A stretch of 64,000 nucleotides of DNA from Bimastos eiseni (taxonomy: Eukaryota; Annelida; Clitellata; Crassiclitellata; Lumbricidae): NCBI GenBank assembly GCA_959347315.1, contig OY365807.1, forward strand, positions 33,105,660 to 33,169,659, read 5' to 3'. The stretch's first letter is position 1, and every line of letters begins with the position of its first letter. The translations under genes were made by a program, and so were the position numbers. The notes under the pieces were generated by a model. The model was given only the letters and a program-made list of their open reading frames with translations, did not search any database and was not told the origin of the DNA. This document shows, in pieces, positions 28,801 to 39,900 of this stretch.

Positions 28801-31800
28801 ACCTACATACATACATATATACATACATAACATACATACATACATACATTACATACCTACATTACATACATACATACATACATACATACGTACATACATA
28901 ACATACATACATACATACATACATTACATACATACATACATACGTACATACATACATACGTACATACGTACATACATACATAGTTTCGCATTTGCAGACT
29001 TGCACACTGCATGATGCATACTGTATAAGGACATGAGCAGAACCTGCTAAGCCTTTTTCCGAATTCCATTGGCTTTAGTTATATTTTCAAGTCATGTGGC
29101 CTCATGGTCTAATCTTGTTCTACCAGTTTAGGCCTCAGTGAGATTTCTAATGGAACAATCAAGTAAGCTGATTTGACTTGAAAAGCAAAAAAATTTGTCA
29201 GTTGACATATGATATGGGCTTAGATATTTGCTGGAAAACCTATCTTTATATTCCTTCATACCCTTATTTAATAACTGTTTCTATAGCATTAATAATTAAA
29301 CAAAGTTGCTTAAAATTGTGTCTGCAGCATTTGCCGAACTTCAAACAGACATGGTGCTGGTGTCTAGCGATATCTGTGGTCAAGGTGGAATACCATTCCG
29401 TGAATATTCCAACTTTTGTGTGAGGGTTCTGTTTCCTGGTGACCGGAGTAGCGACCATCCCGTTATGAGATCCTTCGATGTGAGTCTAATTGTTACGGGC
29501 ATTTCTATTATAAATTTCTTCAATCTTCTCTTTTCTTCAAATGGTACTAGAAATTAAATTTTTTCAATATCTTTATGTAACAGTGTTGAATTCAGTAATC
29601 TTTATCGGAGAGTATTGAATTCAGTATTTTTATGTAACAGTATTGAGTTCAGTATCTTTATGTAACAGTATGATGTATAGAGATACCTTTTAGAAGCTAC
29701 CCCAAGTATGGGACATATTATATCGTTTTGTGGAATGAAGTAGTATGTTGAGTGCACACCTGAAAGGCTTCAGAAGTTTGGCAGATTGAGTAGGAATTGA
29801 GGAAAGGTGATCATAAAAGACTGATTGAAACAGAAAGCGTTAAGCAGTATTTTCTGGTGATTGAATTTAGGCTGATATTCCGTCTACGGAGACGTCTGAG
29901 AGAGGACTTGATCTGTTCAACCAACTCATCGGCAATAAAACGTTTCTGCTGATATTCATTAGAACGCTTGAACAGCATGATGACTTCACGGTTCGTGAGA
30001 AGGTCAATGTTGCTTCACTCGTCTCCGTTGCACTTCAGAACCGGATGGAGTACCACACAGAGTCAGTGCATTTCAACTCTTGCCGATTTATTGACTTAAT
30101 TCATTGCTTTCAATGTTATCGTCATGATTATCATCAAGGAGATCTTTGTGTTATTATATCTGCATTTGGGCGACTTATGAGACCTTTTAAATGGTATCAG
30201 CATCATCATCATCAGGTTAAGTATTGTATTGTATAGTATTTGGATGCGCTGTAAAGTGCCTCTATCGGTAGTATCTGTTGAGATGTGCTTCCAGCTTCAT
30301 GCCCCACGGAAATGCGAAGGTCTTTAGGCTAGCCTGTGTCTCAGTCTGCATTTGTGTGATTATTCTTTGAAGATGGACCCACAAAATAGAAAGTACTAGT
30401 GTGTTATACACTCAAAATTGAAATTCTTTTAGGTGTGTCTTGTCAGATAGCCTGCCATTTGTTGATATTTTTTTATTTATTTAATTATTGTTTAATGTAT
30501 TTTCTTACCTCATAAAATTATTATTGATCTAGATTTGTGTTTTAGTTGCCACTCATATATTTGCTCAAAAAAGTCGTCATTTTGTTTAAGTTCTTGTGGT
30601 CTATTGCAGCATTTTGAAAATGCTGCTGGCTGAGTTAATTGAACGTGCAATAAATGGGGGTCGTGGTGGTCGTTATCATCCTAAGCTGCTGCTAAGGCGA
30701 ACGGAGTCAGTGGCTGAAAAGATGCTCACCAACTGGTTTACGTTCCTACTTTACAAATTTCTCAGAGTAAGATTTATTATAAATTATGTCATTTTACTGG
30801 TAGATATAAATGTTTTGTGTAACCGTGATATTCCTATAAAATGGTCAAGGATTTTGTTTCATGAATGTCCTAACACAATAGCAGTCCAATTGAAGGCAAG
30901 GGGATCTTTTAACAGCTGGAGCCAAAGGTTAGCATCCCGGCCTTTTAAGCGCACAGGTGTGATTCTGCATGCTCCTTGAAGACCTTGAAGACTGGCTTCA
31001 GAATGTAATTGACTGATACTTGGTGAGAGGCTAACAGGCAACAAAAGTTTCTGAATTCCTCATGGCCAGTTCTGTCACAATTGACCGTTTGAAGTTGATT
31101 AACACAGGGACGTTATATAGGCGTTCGTGGACTCCTATATAATTGGCTATTATGTGGAGATCCACGACACAGTCTCCAGATTTGGTTACTACTGACAGGG
31201 ATTTAAAAAAAGATAAGCCTTTCTTTGAGCACCAATTATCTACTTTGTAAATTGCTTTCTTGTTAGAAGCATGAAAGTTAATTATAATTATCCACTTATA
31301 TAACCGTTAGGCTATTTTATATATATATATATATAAATAGTACATAAACATGTATATATATTTTGTGTGCAAATGAACACCTAAGATATTATATGGAATA
31401 TTTTGGATAGGAGATGTATATATTTTATGTATACATATCAGTGTGTGTATATCTTTCATTTTGTTGTTCCGAGCATGCGCTCTGCTAAGGCCCAAGAGCT
31501 TTGAATAATATGTTGGCCCTTCAGCTTGGAACTGTCTCCCACAGTCCCTGCACCACTTGCCTGTTTCGGAGATGCCCTGACGCTTTCCTGTTCCTTTGCC
31601 AAAGTACGGACGCCCGTTGAGAGCGCTGCTGATTTGAGTGATGCTATATAATGCTTGATTACATTACATTACATTGGTTTTAGCTGAAACTGTTTCCCTT
31701 AGTATGTGCTGCATGTGTGTATAAGTCCATCTTATGACCACGCATTTGTAGGAATGAGTGTATTCACATGTTACGATATTTTCGTTCGCTGCCTCTAGTG

Positions 31801-33863
31801 GCTTTTAATAATTTGATTTTTTTAATATTCGTTTAATTTCAAACTGACAAACCACAGTATGATTGCAAGCACAGTATGAACGAATGATGACAAGTTATTA
31901 CAGGAGTCAAATTAAGCTGTTGGCAGCCATGCAAGGGATTCATTACATCATACATCTCATCTTAACAATCGCCACCGCCTAGCGAAAGAAGGACTAGTCA
32001 ACCTTACAAGGGATATGGGTTTCGAACTCAGTTCCTCAGCTCTACACCCCAGTGTGTTCACCATTACTCTCTGGCCCCACCCCTTTGCTTGTGACAAATA
32101 TCATATTTCAATCTTTTATCGAAATTTTGGTGACAGAACGTTATGTTCATGAAGACATTTGGTCCTTTTTTGATTAGAGGAATTGTTTTAACAGTAGCTT
32201 TGACTGATTCCTTGTCTGTAAAAGATTGATGTAATACAGTCTTCAACTTGTTTACATCATGGATGATAAAATTCAGTTCAGCATGGATGCCTTGTACAGT
32301 AATTGAGGAGAACATCGGCTGATTTCTTTTTCTGTGTATGGTAGGAAAGTGCTGGAGAGCCCATGTTCCTTCTTTTCCGAGCAATTAAGCAGCAGATCGA
32401 GAAAGGACCTGTTGATGCACTCTCAAGCGAGGCCAAGTACTCACTTAGCGAGGACAAACTCATCCGGCAACAAATTAACTTTAAAGTCATGGTAGGAACT
32501 TAATTTTAGTTTTTATAAGCAAGGTTTGTCAATCAACCTATATAATCAATCAGTCAATAGAAATAGGTGATTGATTGTGAATTGTTCATATAATGCACAG
32601 ATATTTATTCATCTGTTATAATTACTTTTTTTCTTGTTATTTCATTGCCTTGAAGGTAGGCCTATTTAATTAATTAAATATTATTTCCTATTTTATTGTT
32701 TAAATTTCTTTCCACTTTTATTCGTCCTACTTTTTTTTGATGTACAACGGAGGAGCTACATAAATTCTGATTGCATTCTGGTTTCTGTTATCACCTGTCA
32801 TGCTCCCTTCTTAGTTCATCGTCTGATCTGCTGAATGAAATTAAATAGATTACTTAAAATTGCATTATTCTAGTAATTTTGAGCTTTGTGAATGTGGTTT
32901 AGATTCAAATGCAGATTTTTGTAAATGCTTTCAATAATAGTTAATATTGGTGACTGAGTTTTAGAATATATTTATTCATTCCAGATCCTTGTTAATTTAT
33001 AATCATGCCATATTTGTTGTTCTGCAGACGTTGACTGTGCTTGATCCTCAGACGAGATCCAGCCACGATGTCAAGGTTCTTAACTGTGACACTGTGACAC
33101 AAGTCAAGGAAAAGATTCTTGATGCTATATATAGAAGTGCTCCATTCTCTAATCGACCAGACAAGGACAACCTTGACCTTGGTATGAAAGATTAAATTTA
33201 TGTCATGCTTTGCATTTTTTTGAATGATTATACTATTTAACTTGATTAATATTATAAAATTGTCATATAAGTTGAAGTCTGTCTTCCTTAAAAGTAAGGG
33301 ATTATATTAAAACATGAAATGTGGCTTGTGTTTAAAACTGTCTAAAGATGGGTAGATGCTATTTAAGATGGATAAAGAGTTAAGACAAGCCTCATAGATT
33401 GGCTTCTGTTGTTGCTGCTGCTGCTGTTGTGATGGATTTAATGAGTTGATGGTTGTTGTGTTGTTGCAGAGTGGCAGAATCGGCCAGGGTACGATTCAAG
33501 GAGTCGTCAGATCCTCCAGGATGAGGATGGCACAACAAGACTGGAGGGCGATGTGAAGCGCCTGAACACCCTTGCTCACTATCAAGTGCCTATAGAGGGG
33601 GCTAGAGTGGCGCTCGTCGCTTGCAGGTCGGCGTCAGTCGTTAATCTGGCGCTCAGCTCTGAGAAACTACCACTTAAGTTTGGCCAAGGTATGTTGCCAT
33701 AATGTCTTCATTTGCATCGCTTTTCCAGTACGACTTACAAATATATATATATATGTCCAGCAGACCCTTTTTGTAATCATTTCATCATAACACAGATGCT
33801 GGCTTAGCATGGCCAAGTACATATATGCTGTATCTATATAAACACACATATATTTTTTTATGC

Positions 33864-33895
<32 letters not shown>

Positions 33896-33898
33896 GTT

Positions 33899-33933
<35 letters not shown>

Positions 33934-36900
33934 ATGTGCATTGTCATATAAAAATAGTTTGATGATATACTGTCAACTACATTTCAATTTCCCATGAGAA
34001 CCATTCGAGAGCAGATGGGAGTTCCTGGCTGAAGATTTTTAGTGAGGAGATCATGATAATAATATTGTGCTTACCAGGGTCTCCAGTCTCATTTTACTCA
34101 GAAAGCCTTCTCTTTCCTTTGAAATCTTCCCTCATTTTCAAATGTTGAGCTTGATTATAAGCAGTGATAAATCAATCTGGAACTTTTGAAAGCACACAAC
34201 AGTATGTATGTAAAGCCATCTTTTTCTACTTCCGTGTTGTTACTGGTTGCCTTGTGAGTCGGTCTGTGTTGCCACTGTGCTGGGTAACACTGTAACATTG
34301 ATGTGCTACATTGCACCATGTTTTAATTTTAACCAGATGGTGTCTACAATGGAAGTCTGCCACACAGTCAGTCTCTTTCCATGTCGCATACAATCAACAT
34401 GTCACCAGAAATTGGCTCCAGATGCTATCATTTGGTAAGTGATATTCTAGATCCTAATTGAGGTGAGGACTATTTCAATTGCACTTAGGATGAGAATCTG
34501 AAATCCAGCCACACACACCGAAGGCAGCATCTTTATCAGTTGACCATCGTTCCAATACTGCTTTGGTACTTATGCCTGCTATTATCACTGGTACTAATAA
34601 ATTATTTAGTGTTTGATGGGTAGCAGTGCTTCCTATTCCTTGCTTCCTATAGCTCTTCACACCAGTGTGTTTCGTTTCCCACTACTCTATAGCCTCTGAA
34701 TGATATTCGTCTCTTAGTGGTGAATGCTTTTGTTTCATTCTCAGTGAAGGATTTGTGTCAACTAGGGACTCATAGTTTATAAAACTTTATGAACTCTGTT
34801 TATGAACTCTGGCAAGCCACAATACTTAAAAACAATCTCTGTCATACTGTCTGTATCTATGTATGTATGTCTGTCTTTCTGTCTCTCTGTCTCTCTCTTT
34901 CTCTGTCTCTCTCTGTCTTGCTTTCACTCTCTTCATTCTGGTTATACACATGTCATTTTCTCCTCAGCTCATGATTTTCCTATTCCAGATTGTGTATGTA
35001 CCATAGGCTGCTGCTTCTCTGTCTTAATGGACGTCTGTGTGTTGAACTGATTTATGACTTGAATTTGGTGTATCATTGATGTCAACCAATGGTTAAATAC
35101 TGACAAGATAAAAGTTACTAATTAATAATAGTTTAGTTAACAAATCGTCTTTGTTTTCAATGGTATTAAGACATTTTGTGATCCATCGTCTGAGCGTTGA
35201 GTTTGATGTGTTCCTGTACCAGGTGAAATCACAGGAGTCAGAGCATTCTAGGGGAGAGAATTGCAACAAGATGGTCTCAGAAATTTATCTCACTCGACTG
35301 CTCGCCACTAAGGTAACACTTCTTTGGATTTTGCAACATATATTTTTGCACAGATTGGTCAAAATTCCAGTTTATTCTGCTTTCTTTTATAACTTCAATG
35401 CAGGGAGCCAACCATTAAATACAGGATTACTATAGGCATTCTGCATCTCATCTGTTTCAGCCCACAACCTTCAAGGCTTTTGATCATTTGGCTATGTAAT
35501 TTATAAGTGAATTAGGTCATCATTATTTTATGTCATTCCTTGTGAGACCTTCTTTTCCATCATATGTCCATTACTATAACGTTTTTGCATTAGAAACACC
35601 TTTCCTACAAACCCCCAAGTCGAGGTCTGACCCTCCAGACAAATATCTTGTTCCATATAGCAATTTTTCCTAGAATCTAATGAATGTTTGATACCGGTTA
35701 AAAAACTTAAGTAATAACCTTAATAAAAAATTAGAACTTGAAATTATATTTTTAAAGATACATGAAACTTTTCTTCTGCGAAATTAAATGCAGAAAAGAA
35801 CTTTTGAAAATGGGTTCCAGTAACGCTGCTAACACAGATTCCCAATGACTGATTTAATTTGGGATCATGTTTGGGTCGTCTTCATTGATAGATGGCGCTG
35901 CAGCAGTTTGTTGACAATCTATTTGAGACGATCTTTGGCAAATCGAATCGAGGATCCTTCCTGCCGCTGGCCATTAAGCACCTCTTTGATTTCCTTGATG
36001 ATCAGGCTTTACATCACGGCATCACCGACCCTGAGGTTGTTCATACGTGGAAGTCGAACTGGTCAGTGTTTGTTTTCATAGATCATCAGATTTTACATTA
36101 TTGTCGTTTCCATTCTGCTTGTAACATTTCATCGGTGACTAATCTTTCCTAGCGTTGCTCTCACTTCACTACTTTTGCTCTCAGATATATATCATGTACT
36201 GTTAAGAAAATGTTAAATGATTGGTAGGAATAATGTTGACCCTATCAAACCTTAGGTAATCTGGATGCTTCTACAATGCTGTTATCATTGTGCAGAGTAC
36301 TTCAATTGATGTTTGTTGCTTCTACACAAAGTTGCATTTCCGCATCGACTCCATTGGACAGAAACACGGATCCAAGTCTATCTGACTAAATTGAAATATG
36401 CTATGCAGTTTCTGACATTTTGCTTCTGTATTATAGTGGGTATTTGTGGTTCTATTAAACCAGTAATATGCTTTAAGTTAATTCAAGCATCCATTTGATT
36501 TATTTTATCTGATTATTCGGTATATAAATAGTGTAAATAGTTTCATATGTACCTAATTTAAACAGTTTCCTTTGTTTTTACATGTCTGTAATTAATTTAA
36601 GCGGTTTTGTTGTTTTCAGCTTGCCACTTCGATTCTGGGTCAACGTGATAAAGAATCCAGACTTCATATTTGACGTTTACAAGTCGAACATTGTTGATTC
36701 TTGCTTGTCAGTTGTTGCTCAGACGTTCATGGATAGCTGCTCGATGAGTGAGCACAAACTGAGCAAAGATTCACCATCAAGCAAACTCCTATATGCCAAA
36801 GACATTCCTCGATATAAAGATTTGGTAGTCAGGTGGGAGTTTTTGACTTGCCATATGGCTATTTTTCATAACAAAAGAATGTCTGGGAGTGTACCATACT

Positions 36901-39900
36901 GTTGGGTTGCTTGTATATTATCGTCATTGTTATCTCCAAATTTCCAAACCACTTCTTCTCGAGCACTCTGTTGTGTCACAAACGGTTGTCTGTTGAAGAA
37001 TGATATATTTTGACGGGAATCTGTTGGTTGGTTCCACTCTTCCATCTTGCTATGCATTGTTTTGCTAACTGATGGAAAACATTAATTTGTAACGGCATTT
37101 AACATCATATAGGCTAGCGCTGAGAGCGCCCCTGAGTAAATATCTTGATAAATGATCAATTAAAATTGCATAAATCTAAGTCCAATTACCAGAAGGTCTG
37201 GAGAAGGGAGGCTGTTGAGGCAGATTTTGTTGAGGACGAGAGGCTTTCATTGGCAGAGATACACTGGCGCTTCTGCTTGTATCATGCTCTGCTATGATAA
37301 GAGGAGAAGCAGGTGACAATGACATATTATGTATGTTCTACAAAATTACATAATTCTTATCCAACCTTGCAATAGTACAACACTTGATGTGACTTACAAA
37401 GACACCATTAGAGGACCTGTGCATCTAATAAGTACCTAAATAATGGACATTGATAAAGTATATTTTTAGAACTTCACAGGTGAAGTGTATATGATAAGAG
37501 TCATTAGACAGTTCACCTGTGAAGTTCTAAAAATATACTTTATCAATGTCCTGACAACCACATTAGACTCTAATGTGGTTGTCTGAAAAATATAAAAGTT
37601 CATCTGATCATGTATGTATCTGAAGCGGCATACCATGCACCATGGGTAGGATCAGTTGACTGGGGCTTAAGTAAAACTCTTTTCGTATATTACAGCTATA
37701 ACTCTTTTCGTATATTACAGCTATTACGAAGATATTAAAAAGATGCCTTCAGTCAGTGAACATGATTTGCAGACAATGCTACGTGAAGAGTCGCAGGTTG
37801 GTCCAATTTATGGTACACTTGTTTCTCTACATTTAGTGTTATCATATCTTATCTGTAGATTTATGTAGCGCCTCTTGCAGAATAAGTATTCAGAGGCATG
37901 TCCAGCATATAACATGAAGAAACACCTTTAAAGAATTAGAGACCGATGATCAAAATTCAGAAAGAAGTTATTTATGTGTAAATGAAAACATATTTCAACC
38001 TAGATGTGAATATGGGAACTGTGGGAAGTTTCCAAACTTGTCTGATATTTGTCTGTAACATAATAACCATAACCATAACCAGTCTGATCAATTGCTTTAC
38101 AGTTGATTCAGGTTACAGAAATTAGAAGATAACTAATTTTGTTGGCAGTCACTAACTCACTGATCAAATAGAAGAGTTCAGTCAGAAAATCCTTCTAAAA
38201 TATGACCAATTGGAAGATGCACATAATTTGTTTCACATCAGTGTTTATATGTTATGCCGTTGTTTTCGTTATAGGTGCACAGAACGGAATTCAATCCGAG
38301 TGCTGCTCTCTATGAACTCTACCGGTACACAGTCAGATATCGTGATGATGTATGTATTTTAATTCACACATTGCTTGCCACATGATCATCTTTTATTTTC
38401 TTAATTTTTATGTCACTTTGAGTTGATGTGAATTCATTCAAGGTAGTTTTCGTGTACCACTCATTGATTGATACTCCCAGTCGAGCTCAGGCGAAAGAGA
38501 ACCATGGCATAGCTCTATAGAATATTTATATAATTGGAATTAAAATTTGTTCAGTATTTGTTATACAGTTAGGAATGTATGATAACTCAATTTCCAAGAA
38601 TGTATGATAATTCAATTTCCAGTGATAACTCAATCTCTAGATAACTCAATTTCCGGGATTGTAAGATAACTCAGTTTCCATGGCATGCAGGGAGGTGAGG
38701 AAATATTGCTCTTTGAGTGCCGTGTCATAGCGGCTTAGTGACAATGCTATCGATGGCACGTTTTTTGGCTGGGATCATATCATCTCTGTCAAAGTGGGTA
38801 GAGTCACTTCTGACTGCAAGGTACATCTGTTTTGATCTCTTATACAACATTCATGTCAGTACTTTGTTAGGTCTTAAAATATGTGCTATCAGTTCAAATA
38901 TATGCACACACATGCAGTCTAATTGAAGAAAGCGTGGAAATGCGCATGGATCTTTAAGCTTGAATTTAACGACTGATGGTTTATGAAATCCTGTGGATCC
39001 TAGTAAACATGACGTCATTGTAAACAAACTATGGCAAAATGGAGGAGGAAAATCCCTGGGAAGTGTTTGCTTCAAAGTAATTCAACTTTCAGTCATTCGA
39101 AAAATTGATGGTTTCAGTCGGTTGGTCTGTATTGGCTTACACTTGTTAAAGCCTGCTGTTAACATTAATACTACAAGAATGTTGTGTTAATGGAGAAGCG
39201 ATTATCAGACTATAAGAGAAAATTCGAAGTGTTACACATTACAGCATGATATGATACTCAGCCAAACAAGCTCGTGAAACTGTCCAACACTTGACGAATG
39301 AAACTCCCAAACGGTTCACACTTAAGTCGTGTGGACTATAAAATATGGGGTGTGAACCGTATGATGCACGAAAAGTCTACAGAAAATATTCCAAATGTTG
39401 CTGAGCTACATCAGGCAGACATGAGATGGACTGGATAATCACATAATTGACAGTATGGCTTGTCCTACTGCCTGCATTCAAGCCAAATGAGGACATTTTG
39501 AGCACAGACTTTAGCTGAATGTGTCAGATACAATAGTTAATTTGGGTGTTTCTAAATGTGATTATAAGTTTGCATGCAAGTTTATGATGAAGTTTTCTAC
39601 AGGATCACATTTTATCAATCACCAAGTAGATTAATTGATAGCAATTCTCTATCTGTGTATGTAAATACATACACAGATGCATGCATGCATACATTTTAAA
39701 TCCATAGACATATCCTCCATCATCTGTATCCTACACTTTGTAAATAAATAGTAATACAGTAACATTTAGAATCTCTACAACATGTGAGCACTCATAAAAG
39801 ATAATATTGAAAAACAGTGCAACAAAGTATATTGGTTATCTATCTGGTCATATTTCAGTTGATGGAAGAATTGAAAGCGGATGAATTTGCTCGTCACAAT

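Larger units (their letters stand above)
36833..39858. other. Last plexin introns
   Basis: Introns 36833-37720, 37797-38274 and 38350-39858. They hold the inverted repeat at 37445-37551, a short hairpin at 37553-37583, a tandem repeat at about 38570-38690 built on 'gataactcaatttcc', and a mariner transposase remnant at about 39250-39500. Confidence 0.75.

Noticed and set aside
28144..29069. Several overlapping Tyr/Met/Val/Cys-rich open frames
   Set aside because: Translations of the CATA array in different frames.
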